This document shows, in pieces, positions 6,259-13,904 of a DNA stretch of 18,236 nt. The notes beneath the pieces were generated by a model that saw nothing but the letters and a program-made list of their open reading frames with translations, did no database searches and had not been told where the DNA came from. Source of the stretch: an uncultured Bacilli bacterium (lineage in GTDB: Bacteria; Bacillota_I; Bacilli_A; RF39; UBA660); NCBI GenBank assembly GCA_910584255.1, contig CAJTXV010000031.1, positions 1-18,236 of the forward strand, written 5' to 3'. The translations under genes were made by a program, and so were the position numbers. Positions within the stretch are counted from its first letter, which is position 1. Each line of letters begins with the position of its first letter.

Positions 6259-7278
6259 CTAATTCATTTCATCTATAAGCTTTTGTGGCATGCTTCTAGG
6301 TCCACGAATGGCTCGAACTCTATAATGGTTTAGTACATCAAATGTATATTGATTTTTTGGATATTCTTTTATTTTTTTGATTTTCATTACCCGATTCATA
6401 GATAAATTTTTATCTTGATATGAATAAGGAATGTCCACATCTACTGCTTCGCATTGATAAAGAATCGCTGAATAGGGACTACCTACATAAATATAGACCA
6501 AATCTCCTACATGAATGTTAATAGACTGTTTCCAAGTAATGATATTCTTTTCCTGAAAGGCACCAATAATATCAAAGAATTTAGGATTGGCAGGAATCAA
6601 CCAAGCATCTTTCATTTCAGTATAACGATGACTCTCAGCAATACATTCCATAATCACTTCATCTTTTAATGTATCATCTAAAACAATCGTAATCCAATTT
6701 TTTTTATTCATATGATAGGCAGGATAAAACCCTTCCTCCGATAACAAGTCTTCAATTCTTTTAGGATTTAATTTTACATTAATTACTTCGATTTCACCAG
6801 AAGTATTTGACTTTAATTTACTACGGTCAATATTCATGATAAGACCATACCATTTTTTATTGTTAGGATTTCTAAAAATACCAAATCCAGGAGACTTTTC
6901 CCATGCAAATTGAGCTTCATCATGATAACAATTCAAAATTTGCTGTTCAATTCGATTCGCCTGTTCACTCATAAAATGAAGTTTTTGAAAACAATAATCT
7001 CGAATTTCCTCTAAAATCTGTCGATATCCTTCTCTTACTTTATGAACAAATTCACCTACTTGATATTCAATTCGAAAATTAATATATTCTTCTTCGGCAT
7101 TTAAATCAAATACCCTTCCTGAAACTTTTCCCTGTTCATCTACTTCAATTTCCGCTTGAAAATCATCTAAAAATGGTTTGGAATATTGATAAACATTCTT
7201 CACTTTTTTAAATCCATAATTTTGTAATCGTTCAAAGTCTACGTTTGTTCTTTTAAATATTTCTTCCTCCATCTGCAT
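6259..7278 (-). CDS. MmcQ/YjbR-like protein fused to an EVE/PUA-like domain
   Basis: I place the start at the ATG at 7278, six bases after AGGTG; the longer frame would begin with GTG at 7287. The 339 residues show three parts: an N-terminal region of about 110 residues (FERLQNYGFKKVKNVYQYSK), a central MmcQ/YjbR domain (about 110-215: EKSPGFGIFRNPNNKKWYGL, GFYPAYHMNKKNWITIVLDD) and a C-terminal EVE/PUA-like domain (about 218-339: AWLIPANPKFFDIIGAF, TWKQSINIHVGDLVYIYVGS, PYSAILYQCEAV). YjbR has a cyclic double-stranded-DNA-binding-protein fold; EVE domains are implicated in binding modified bases. Together they hint at a nucleic-acid or modified-base reader. This is inference from folds; neither domain here has a known substrate. 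A Cdd1-like gene follows immediately. Confidence 0.75.
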   Translation of the reverse strand: MQMEEEIFKRTNVDFERLQNYGFKKVKNVYQYSKPFLDDFQAEIEVDEQGKVSGRVFDLNAEEEYINFRIEYQVGEFVHKVREGYRQILEEIRDYCFQKLHFMSEQANRIEQQILNCYHDEAQFAWEKSPGFGIFRNPNNKKWYGLIMNIDRSKLKSNTSGEIEVINVKLNPKRIEDLLSEEGFYPAYHMNKKNWITIVLDDTLKDEVIMECIAESHRYTEMKDAWLIPANPKFFDIIGAFQEKNIITWKQSINIHVGDLVYIYVGSPYSAILYQCEAVDVDIPYSYQDKNLSMNRVMKIKKIKEYPKNQYTFDVLNHYRVRAIRGPRSMPQKLIDEMN

Positions 7279-7302
7279 TAAAATCACCTACATCATACTC
7301 CA

Positions 7303-7311
7303 ATTATACCA
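7303..7311 (-). promoter_or_regulatory. Extended -10 promoter of the YjbR/EVE-like gene
   Basis: The minus strand reads TGGTATAAT, a consensus extended -10, about 25 bases upstream of the chosen ATG. A TTGAGT lies 20 bases upstream, too far for a standard -35 box. Confidence 0.55.
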
Positions 7312-7340
7312 TAGAAAATAAAAAGCAAACTCAAATATCT

Positions 7341-7364
7341 TATAATCTTTTAAGATAGATTATA
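7341..7364. repeat. 8-bp perfect inverted repeat after copZ
   Basis: TATAATCT and AGATTATA are separated by eight bases in the gap between copZ and the YjbR/EVE-like gene. No strong T-run follows on the minus strand, so it is at best a weak terminator of the metal operon; alternatively it is an operator near the next promoter. Confidence 0.4.
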
Positions 7365-7385
7365 GAACTTGAATTTGTTTTCATT

Positions 7386-7589
7386 TTACTTAGATACAAT
7401 AAATCCTAAGGATTCAATTTTATGAATCACTTCATCCAGTACTTTTTCTTTTTTTATTTCTATGGTTGCATTTTTATTTTCTAATGAAACATGATAAGAA
7501 GTAACTCCCTTTATTTGAGATAAAACATTGTGAATCCGATTCACACATCCTTCGCATTTCATTCCATCAATTTTTAATTCTACTTTCAT
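7386..7589 (-). CDS. copZ: CopZ-like copper chaperone (HMA domain)
   Basis: A 67-residue stand-alone heavy-metal-associated domain with the metal loop GMKCEGC (C12 and C15), the usual beta-alpha-beta-beta-alpha-beta length and a C-terminal IESLGFIVSK. CopZ carries Cu(I) in the cytosol and hands it to the N-terminal domain of CopA. Its ATG overlaps the TGA of copA (ATGA), and a GGGAGGG inside the end of copA serves as its ribosome binding site, so the pair is translationally coupled. It is the last gene of the ArsR-controlled operon. Assignment to copper over other soft metals rests on the CopA partner and on the MxCxxC-type loop. Confidence 0.9.
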   Translation of the reverse strand: MKVELKIDGMKCEGCVNRIHNVLSQIKGVTSYHVSLENKNATIEIKKEKVLDEVIHKIESLGFIVSK

Positions 7590-9772
7590 TTTTTATCCCT
7601 CCCAAATCTTAATGAATTTAAAACGACCGTGAGACTACTAAGTATCATTGCAATACTTCCAACCATTGGTGTCATAAAAACCCCATGATTTTCAAATAAA
7701 CCAATCGCAATTGGAATCATACAAATATTATAAAAAAATGCCCAAAATAAATTTTGTTGAATGACATGATACGATTGTTGACTGATCAACATTAAATCCA
7801 AAATATTTTTCATATCATTATTCATTAAAATAACATCTGCAGAATCCATAGCAACATCGGTTCCATCATTGATACTTACTCCTATTGTTGAATTAACTAG
7901 TGCTGGCGCATCATTGATTCCATCCCCCACCATTATAACTTTTTTATTCTGTTGAATCAAATCTTTAATATAGGTTGCTTTAATTTTTGGGGTTACATTG
8001 GCGATTACAGTTTTTATTCCTAGTTCACTCGCAATCATATTGGCTGTTACTTCATTATCACCAGTTAGCATCACGACTTCCACATTACGCTTTTTAAACT
8101 CGTCAATGGTTTTTCCTATATCATTTCTAATTACATCTCTTACCCCAATTAACCCAATAATTTCAGAATTCTCAACAACATAAATAATACTACATTTATT
8201 TTGAACTAAAAAATTGTATTCCTGTTGATAATCCTTCTTTGGTTTTATTTTTAATTTTGATAAAACTTTATCATTTCCTAAATAATACTTTTTATCATCG
8301 ATAACTCCATAAATTCCAATTCCAGTCAGTGTTTTAAAATCCTTGACTTCACACTTTTTTTTGAGAGTAAAAGCAGTACTAATTGGATGATTTGACTTTT
8401 TTTCTAAATTAGAAACAATATTTAATAACTCATCCTCTTTGTATTTAGAATAATTATAAACCTTAAATATATTTAATTTTCCAAAGGTAAGTGTTCCTGT
8501 TTTATCAAATACAATGGTATCAATATTCTTAGCTTGTTCTAAGACTTCTCCATTTTTTAAGAAAAGTCCACGCTTTGCACATAATCCATTACTTACTACG
8601 ACAACCAAAGGCACTGCTAAACCTAATGCACATGGACAGGCAACAACTAAAACAGTTACCATATGAATGAAAGATACTTCCAATGTAACACCAAGTATTA
8701 ATTGAATGATGAAAGTAGAAAATGCAATAACTAAAATAGTTGGTACAAAATATCCACTAAGTTTATCTGCTAATTTTTGAATTTTACTTTTTGTATTGGT
8801 TGCTTCTACTACTAATTTTACAATTTCTGATATCAGTGACTCTTTTCCAATTTTTTGTGCTTGATATTCTATATAACCATCATAACTAATCGAACCAGCA
8901 AGTACACTAGAGTTCTTTTCTTTTAGTACAGGGGTACTTTCTCCTGTAATAAAACTTTCATCTACATAGATTTTTCCTTCTGTAACAATTCCATCTACTG
9001 CAATCTTACTTCCAGATTTACATATTAAAATATCATTTTCTTTTACTTCGTCAATCAATACTTTTTTTTCTTTCTTATTTTCTTTGATAATTGCTTCTTG
9101 TGGGGTAATCTGAACTAATTTTTTAATTGCCTCTTTTGTTTTATCTTTACTAATATTTTCTATATATCGACCTAATTTGATAAAATAGATGACCATACAA
9201 GTAGATTCAAAATATAAATGATTTAAATATTCAAAATTTTCAAATAGAATATAGAGATAACCATAAAAGCTATATAAAAAACTAAATAATACACTAAACA
9301 TGACTAGAGTATCCATATTTGGTGTTTTATGAATCAAATTTTTGATTCCATTTTTTAGGATATCATACCCATACCATAAAAATATAAATGTGAAAAGAAG
9401 CATTATGGTTGCCATCCCTATAGGATTGTTATGATGCATAAAGGGAAGGCTCGGTAAGTTTAACATATGCCCCATAGAAATATACATCATGAATATAATA
9501 AGAATTCCTAAAAAAATAATAAGCCATCGATCCTTCTTTTTTATGTCTGTATCTTCGATTCCTTTAAATTCTCCTAGACTTTTAAATCCTGCTTCACTAA
9601 TCAACTTTTCAAGTTCTTTTTGCGTTAGGTCTTCATATTCAATCGTTGCGATGGATAATACTAAATTCACATTGGCATTTTTAATATTTTCTTGTTTAGT
9701 TAGATATTTTTCTAATCCTGATGAACAAGCACTGCAAGTCATACCATCTATTTTTAAAACAATTTTTTTCAT
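7586..9772 (-). CDS. copA: Cu(I)-exporting P1B-type ATPase
   Basis: A 728-residue P-type ATPase. An N-terminal HMA domain has GMTCSAC (C13, C16). After four predicted helices come the actuator loop TGE (276-278), the metal-transport helix motif C379-P-C381, the phosphorylation motif DKTGTLT (D423), the nucleotide-binding HP at 462-463, and GDGINDAP (616-623). Near the end YN at 681-682 and M709-x2-S712-S713 match the sixth- and eighth-helix (last two helices) signature of the Cu(I) subgroup. It pumps Cu(I) out of the cytoplasm. GGAGG lies seven bases before ATG. It follows the Zn/Cd ATPase gene by about 45 bases with no terminator, so copper export appears to be expressed from the ArsR-controlled promoter, not from a CsoR/CopY operator. 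Confidence 0.95.
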   Translation of the reverse strand: MKKIVLKIDGMTCSACSSGLEKYLTKQENIKNANVNLVLSIATIEYEDLTQKELEKLISEAGFKSLGEFKGIEDTDIKKKDRWLIIFLGILIIFMMYISMGHMLNLPSLPFMHHNNPIGMATIMLLFTFIFLWYGYDILKNGIKNLIHKTPNMDTLVMFSVLFSFLYSFYGYLYILFENFEYLNHLYFESTCMVIYFIKLGRYIENISKDKTKEAIKKLVQITPQEAIIKENKKEKKVLIDEVKENDILICKSGSKIAVDGIVTEGKIYVDESFITGESTPVLKEKNSSVLAGSISYDGYIEYQAQKIGKESLISEIVKLVVEATNTKSKIQKLADKLSGYFVPTILVIAFSTFIIQLILGVTLEVSFIHMVTVLVVACPCALGLAVPLVVVVSNGLCAKRGLFLKNGEVLEQAKNIDTIVFDKTGTLTFGKLNIFKVYNYSKYKEDELLNIVSNLEKKSNHPISTAFTLKKKCEVKDFKTLTGIGIYGVIDDKKYYLGNDKVLSKLKIKPKKDYQQEYNFLVQNKCSIIYVVENSEIIGLIGVRDVIRNDIGKTIDEFKKRNVEVVMLTGDNEVTANMIASELGIKTVIANVTPKIKATYIKDLIQQNKKVIMVGDGINDAPALVNSTIGVSINDGTDVAMDSADVILMNNDMKNILDLMLISQQSYHVIQQNLFWAFFYNICMIPIAIGLFENHGVFMTPMVGSIAMILSSLTVVLNSLRFGRDKK

Positions 9773-9817
9773 AGAATACCTCCTTTTCTTTTAATTCTCT
9801 TCTGAAAATGAATTGAA

Positions 9818-11677
9818 TCATCCTTTTTTACGAATTCGTAAAACTCTTAAAGCATTTAAAATAGCAATCACAGAAACACCAACATCTGCAAATACTGCAG
9901 CCCACATACTGGCCATACCAAAAGCACTTAATATTAGTATCGCTACTTTTACTAAAATTGCAAATACGATATTTTCTTTTACAATTCTCATTGTTTTTTT
10001 TGATATTTGAATGGAGGAAGATACTTTCGATGGTTCATCCGTCATAATAACAACATCAGATGCTTCAATTGCAGCATCACTTCCGACACCTCCCATCGCA
10101 ACACCAATATCTGCAATCGCTAAAACAGGGGCATCATTAATTCCATCTCCGATAAATAATAACTTTCCTGTATCTGATTTTTGAGTGATCAACTTTTCTA
10201 CTTCTTCCACCTTATGTTGTGGTAAGAGTTCTGCATAATAATCATCTAATTTTAATTCCTCTGCTACCTTTTTGCTAATATCCATTAAATCTCCCGTTAA
10301 CATAACAATTCTTTCCACATGGTTTTTTCGAAATTCCGAAATTGCTTTATACGAGTCTTCCTTAATTTTATCAGAAATTAAAATGGTACCTGCAAATACA
10401 TTGTCTATGGCAACATATACAATAGTTCCAACGTCCTTGCTTTCATGAATTTTAATATTATACTCCTTCATTAGTTTTTGATTACCAACTAGTACTTCTT
10501 TTTTATCTACAACTGAAAATACACCTTTTCCTGAGATTTCTTTTGTTTTAGTAACTAATTTTTCATCAATTTCTTTTCCATAAGCCTGTTTGATTGAAAT
10601 AGAAATTGGATGATTAGAGAAATGTTCAGCATAGGATGCGTATTTTAATAACTCCTCATCAGAATAGCCAATAGATTCAATTTTTTGAACTTTAAATATC
10701 CCTTCTGTTAATGTTCCTGTCTTATCACATACGACAATTTCGGTATTTGCTAAAGCTTCTAAATAGTTACTACCTTTAATTAAAATTCCAATTTTAGATG
10801 CAGCACCAATTCCTCCAAAAAAACTAAGTGGAATAGAAATTACCAATGCACATGGGCAAGAAACCACTAGAAAAGATAAAGCTCTATATACCCAGTCACT
10901 AAAAGAAGCATCATTTATCATTAAGGGTGGAATAATGGCTAAAAAGATGGCGATGATTACGACAATAGGTGTATAATACTTTGCAAATTTACTAATAAAG
11001 TTTTCGGATTTCGATTTTCTACTACTCGCATTTTCTACTAGATCTAAGATTTTTGCAACCGTGGATTCTTCAAATTTCTTTATTACCTTAATTTTTAAAA
11101 TTCCATCATTATTAATACATCCATTGAATACTTCATCAGAAATCTTTACATGCCTTGGAACAGATTCTCCAGTTAAGGCTTGTGTATTCAACATAGATTC
11201 CCCTTCTACAATAATTCCATCTAATGGAATTTTTTCTCCAGGTTTAACGAGAATGATTTCTCCAACATTGACTTCTTCTGGATCCACTTTTTCAATTTCC
11301 TTCTTACGATATACATTGGCATAATCAGGACGAATATCCATCAGACTAGAAATTGATTTTCTCGATTTATCTACTGCGTAACTTTGGAACAATTCTCCTA
11401 CTTGATAAAAAAGCATGACTGCAACGGCTTCAGGAAATTCCCCAATACCAAAGGCACCAATCGTTGCGACAGTCATTAAAAAATTTTCATCAAATACTTT
11501 TCCTCTTCCTATATTTTTAATTGCCTTGATTACAATATCATATCCAACAATGATATAAGCTACTACATAGAAAGTATTATTTATTAAAGTGCTATCAAAA
11601 TCCAATATAATAGATACAATCACTAAACAAAATGAAATTAAAATTTTTATCAGTTGTTTTTTCATTTTATGAGTCAT
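9818..11677 (-). CDS. cadA: Zn/Cd/Pb-exporting P1B-type ATPase lacking its own HMA domain
   Basis: The ATG at 11677 (MTHKMKKQL) is preferred; the longer frame would begin with TTG at 11698 before the AGGAGG. The GAGG-to-ATG distance of 12 bases is long. The 619 residues contain the actuator TGE (ALTGES), CPC (274-276, VVSCPCALVIS), DKTGTLT (D318), NHP at 355-357 and GDGINDAP from 510. The last helices carry K577 (VKVAILIL) and D598 (FADVGVSVIAILNALR), the K/D pair of the Zn2+/Cd2+/Pb2+ subgroup. CadA/ZntA proteins normally have an N-terminal HMA domain; here the protein begins directly with a membrane helix, and that domain is encoded by the gene just upstream. It exports divalent soft metals from the cytoplasm. 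Confidence 0.93.
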   Translation of the reverse strand: MTHKMKKQLIKILISFCLVIVSIILDFDSTLINNTFYVVAYIIVGYDIVIKAIKNIGRGKVFDENFLMTVATIGAFGIGEFPEAVAVMLFYQVGELFQSYAVDKSRKSISSLMDIRPDYANVYRKKEIEKVDPEEVNVGEIILVKPGEKIPLDGIIVEGESMLNTQALTGESVPRHVKISDEVFNGCINNDGILKIKVIKKFEESTVAKILDLVENASSRKSKSENFISKFAKYYTPIVVIIAIFLAIIPPLMINDASFSDWVYRALSFLVVSCPCALVISIPLSFFGGIGAASKIGILIKGSNYLEALANTEIVVCDKTGTLTEGIFKVQKIESIGYSDEELLKYASYAEHFSNHPISISIKQAYGKEIDEKLVTKTKEISGKGVFSVVDKKEVLVGNQKLMKEYNIKIHESKDVGTIVYVAIDNVFAGTILISDKIKEDSYKAISEFRKNHVERIVMLTGDLMDISKKVAEELKLDDYYAELLPQHKVEEVEKLITQKSDTGKLLFIGDGINDAPVLAIADIGVAMGGVGSDAAIEASDVVIMTDEPSKVSSSIQISKKTMRIVKENIVFAILVKVAILILSAFGMASMWAAVFADVGVSVIAILNALRVLRIRKKG

Positions 11678-11684
11678 GGTAAAT

Positions 11685-11909
11685 TTATACCTCCTCAATT
11701 GTTACATCTGGTTCTTGCTTTTTAATTACTTTTTTTATTTGTTCTATTGCTTGTTCTTTATCCTCTTCTAAGCATTCTATCGTTAATTTCTCCATCATAA
11801 AACTAATTACTACATTTTGAATACATCCAATTTTATTTAATGCACTTTCTAATTCATTCGCACAATTTGCACAATCTAATCCACGAATTTTAAATTTATA
11901 TTTTTTCAT
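11685..11909 (-). CDS. Stand-alone HMA domain protein, partner of the Zn/Cd ATPase
   Basis: A 74-residue heavy-metal-associated domain with RGLDCANCANELE (C13 and C16), followed by a conserved hydrophobic core (NVVISFMMEKLTIECLEE) and an acidic C-terminus. The GLDCAxC loop, with Asp before the first Cys, is the form typical of the N-terminal domain of CadA/ZntA, not of copper chaperones, and the gene directly precedes a CadA-type ATPase that lacks this domain. It ends seven bases before the preferred ATPase start. It probably acts as a detached metal-binding domain or chaperone for the pump. GAGGG lies seven bases before ATG. A gene fission is the simplest explanation; inference. Confidence 0.88.
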   Translation of the reverse strand: MKKYKFKIRGLDCANCANELESALNKIGCIQNVVISFMMEKLTIECLEEDKEQAIEQIKKVIKKQEPDVTIEEV

Positions 11910-11932
11910 TTTGATTCCCTCTTTCTTTTATT

Positions 11933-12295
11933 TTAATCTTTGTGATTAATATGTTCTAATCCAATTTCAAATAATTGAACAATATGTTCATCATCTAATG
12001 TATAGTATACTTCTTTTCCACTTTTTCTACACCGAACGACGCCACTTCTTCTAAGCGTTGCCAGTTGGTGAGAAATCGAGGACTTGGTCATATCTAAGAC
12101 ATTAGCTAAATCACAAACACACATCTCGTCTTGATCTAAAACAAATAAAATTCTACAACGAGTGGTATCTCCTATTAATTTAAATAAATCAGCTAAATGA
12201 TTAAAAGTATTTTCACTTGGCATTTTTTTTAATACTTCATCGACTGCTTCTTGGTGAATCACATTACAATCACATGAAAATTCATTTCTAGACAT
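11933..12295 (-). CDS. ArsR/SmtB-family metal sensor, CadC-like
   Basis: The start at the ATG at 12295 (MSRNEFSCDC) has AGGAG eight bases upstream; a GTG at 12304 would directly follow it. The 120-residue winged-helix protein has N-terminal C8 and C10, the helix-3 metal motif ELCVC-like DEMCVCDLA (C59, C61), a DNA-reading helix TKSSISHQLATLRRSGVV and a C-terminal helix DDEHIVQLFEIGLEHINH. The four cysteines match the Cd/Pb/Bi site of CadC, and the D/H plus H/H residues of the last helix match the Zn site of SmtB/CzrA. It should repress its own operon and release it on binding Cd, Pb or Zn. It heads the operon with the HMA protein, two ATPases and CopZ. Confidence 0.92.
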   Translation of the reverse strand: MSRNEFSCDCNVIHQEAVDEVLKKMPSENTFNHLADLFKLIGDTTRCRILFVLDQDEMCVCDLANVLDMTKSSISHQLATLRRSGVVRCRKSGKEVYYTLDDEHIVQLFEIGLEHINHKD

Positions 12296-12342
12296 AGTCT
12301 TCACTCCTAATCTATTTTATGTGTTTTTTGGTTGAATTGTTC

Positions 12343-12367
12343 TTCAACTATTTCAATTATAGTTGAA
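12343..12367. promoter_or_regulatory. Probable ArsR/CadC operator
   Basis: A perfect 9-bp inverted repeat, TTCAACTAT / ATAGTTGAA, with a 7-base spacer overlaps the -10 box of the metal operon. The TTCAA-type arms and the position fit an ArsR/SmtB-family operator. Binding here would block RNA polymerase. Confidence 0.75.
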
Positions 12368-12385
12368 TAATCATTCACCTGTCAA
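12356..12385 (-). promoter_or_regulatory. Promoter of the metal-export operon
   Basis: The minus strand has consensus TTGACA (12380-12385), an 18-base spacer and consensus TATAAT (12356-12361). The operator at 12343-12367 covers the -10 box. The ATG of the ArsR gene lies about 60 bases downstream. The boxes are both perfect, so the promoter should be strong once derepressed. Confidence 0.82.
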
Positions 12386-12415
12386 GCAAATTTTTTTGTT
12401 TTTTACAAAGGAAAA

Positions 12416-12435
12416 GTAAATCAAATTAGATTTAC
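12416..12435 (-). terminator. Terminator after the peptidase E remnant
   Basis: On the minus strand GTAAATC, a six-base loop and GATTTAC form a perfect 7-bp stem, followed by TTTTCCTTT. It lies between the peptidase E remnant and the metal-operon promoter and would insulate the latter. Confidence 0.55.
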
Positions 12436-12461
12436 CTTATAAATTCAATTATTTTTACTAT

Positions 12462-13129
12462 TTATGAATTTGAAATTTCAAACCATTTCCCCTCACTAAT
12501 CACTTTTACAGTATCACCATCAACAAATACTGCACCATCATCATCTACTACATAGACTTTTTTGCAATCGGTATTTTTTTAACTGTGACTTGCAGTTTCC
12601 AACTTTTCTCTTCGTATTTTAGGGAAATAAACACCATTTAAATGTGGTATAAATTGAAAATCAACTAAATTGAGTCCACCCACTGATACCCTTCTATATT
12701 TTCATCAAATAAATCCTGACATGAATTAAAAACTGTAGGACATAAAACAATACTCCCAGCACTTACTCCAATCCAAACCCGTGTTTCTAGCAATCTATTT
12801 AGGTGTTCTTCTAATCCAGTTTCTCGAATACATTTTCTTAACCACTGTGTATTTCCACCCTCAAAAAAGAAAACATCTGCAGCTTCAAATCTTGGCAAAA
12901 ATTTATCAATACCAATTCCATTAATATCACATACATCAATTTGAAAACCAAGTTTTTTACAACATTCTAAATCTTCAATTAACCAATCATTCATCACTTC
13001 TCCATCATAATTAGATGCAGTCGTACAAAAAAGCATTTTTAATCCATTTAAATCTCTTCCAAGAACATTTCTTAATTCTTTTTCAATGCTTTTATTAGAA
13101 ATTCCTCCCGAAGTCAAAACCGATTTCAT
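12462..13129 (-). pseudogene. Peptidase E (S51-like serine peptidase), broken by a frameshift and a stop
   Basis: The start at 13129 (MKSVLTSGGISN) follows GGAGG by eight bases. The frame is good through the nucleophile elbow GVSAGSIVLCPT and as far as FDENIEG. A one-base deletion near 12680-12690 then ends it in WVDSI-stop. In the shifted frame the protein continues GGLNLVDFQFIPHLNGVYFP and RREKLETASHS, meets a TAA at 12579-12581 (where TTA Leu would fit), and goes on in the same frame as CKKVYVVDDDGAVFVDGDTV and SEGKWFEIS to a TAA at 12462. Intact relatives of about 210-225 residues are aspartyl dipeptidases or related class I glutamine-amidotransferase-fold peptidases; the His-containing IPHLN block is beyond the first lesion, so the truncated product should be inactive. 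Confidence 0.85.
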
Positions 13130-13159
13130 AAATTTTTCCTCCATTCCAAATAATATTTT

Positions 13160-13639
13160 CTAAACATCTTTTTTTGTCATTTTAACCATTCTAGTATGAT
13201 ATCCATTTTTCTCATAAAACCTAATTGCTGAATCATTATAACCAAATACACCTAGTAGAATATCCATACAACCAATTGATTTTAAATAATTTTCCATTGC
13301 CTTTAATAAAATCGTTCCATAACCTTTCAATCTATATTCCTTAGAAACAACTAAATCATAAATTCTTCCCCTTTTAGGTGCCTTAAAATCATAACAATTG
13401 ATTTCCTCATTATTCACAAATCCAACAACACATCCTACTATTTTTTCATTTATCTGGTATAAAAGAATTTTACCATCCATCTTTTCTACTTCTTCTAGTT
13501 CCTTTTGAAAACTTTTTTCCTTATAGTCTTTACCCACAACATTATAATGTTCCTGATCAATTTCTACAATGTATTCCTGCAATTCCATTAATAAACTCTT
13601 AACTTCCTCTTGATATTTAGAATCATAATCAATAATCAT
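13160..13639 (-). CDS. GNAT-family N-acetyltransferase
   Basis: A 159-residue GNAT protein. Motif A is clear: IYDLVVSKEYRLKGYGTILL with the R103-x2-G106-x-G108 pyrophosphate loop for acetyl-CoA. The NDSAIRFYEKNGYH block (about 135-148) is the typical C-terminal acetyl-CoA-binding helix and strand. The N-terminal 60 residues are less conserved and would shape the substrate pocket, so the acceptor (protein, antibiotic, small amine) is not predictable. The gene follows the 75-aa small protein by two bases and ends 30 bases before the peptidase E remnant; all three probably share a transcript. It ends in TAG. Confidence 0.9.
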   Translation of the reverse strand: MIIDYDSKYQEEVKSLLMELQEYIVEIDQEHYNVVGKDYKEKSFQKELEEVEKMDGKILLYQINEKIVGCVVGFVNNEEINCYDFKAPKRGRIYDLVVSKEYRLKGYGTILLKAMENYLKSIGCMDILLGVFGYNDSAIRFYEKNGYHTRMVKMTKKDV

Positions 13640-13641
13640 AT

Positions 13642-13869
13642 TTATTCCTCCGATTGATTGAATATCACCTTTTTTTGAAAAGTTACCATTTCTTCCTTCA
13701 TCGATATTTTTATAACTTCATAACCATATTCTAACACTTCCTTCTTATAAGTCAAAAAAGAATGATCAATACAAAAACCTAAAATATTTTTTATTTCTTC
13801 ATAAGTTAATTGATACTTATCTTTTTTATTTTCTTTTAGATATCTCCATAGTGGCTCATATTTACTCAT
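13642..13869 (-). CDS. Small conserved protein, DUF7662-like
   Basis: A 75-residue protein beginning MSKYEPLWRYLKENKKDKYQ, with an EEIKNILGF helix and a conserved IDHSFLTYKKEVLEYGYEV segment, ending in a short basic/hydrophobic strand. I have seen this arrangement (YxPLWxYL, then ILGFxIDHSFLxYKKE) in small bacterial proteins labelled DUF7662, function unknown; it resembles a small wing-like alpha/beta module. It has no cysteine pair or membrane helix. AAAGGAA lies before ATG, and the GNAT gene begins two bases after its stop, so it may work with or be an accessory of that enzyme. The family name is from memory. Confidence 0.75.
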   Translation of the reverse strand: MSKYEPLWRYLKENKKDKYQLTYEEIKNILGFCIDHSFLTYKKEVLEYGYEVIKISMKEEMVTFQKKVIFNQSEE

Positions 13870-13904
13870 ACCATGATTCCTTTCCTTTTTACAATTTTTA
13901 TTAC

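Noticed and set aside
9489..10010. Plus-strand reading frames opposite the starts and ends of the two ATPase genes
   Set aside because: They are shadows of copA and cadA on the other strand, with composition expected of antisense reading.
11678..11698. TTG start for the Zn/Cd ATPase at 11698
   Set aside because: The AGGAGG lies after that TTG, so it could not serve it, and the ATG at 11677 gives a protein beginning just before the first membrane helix.
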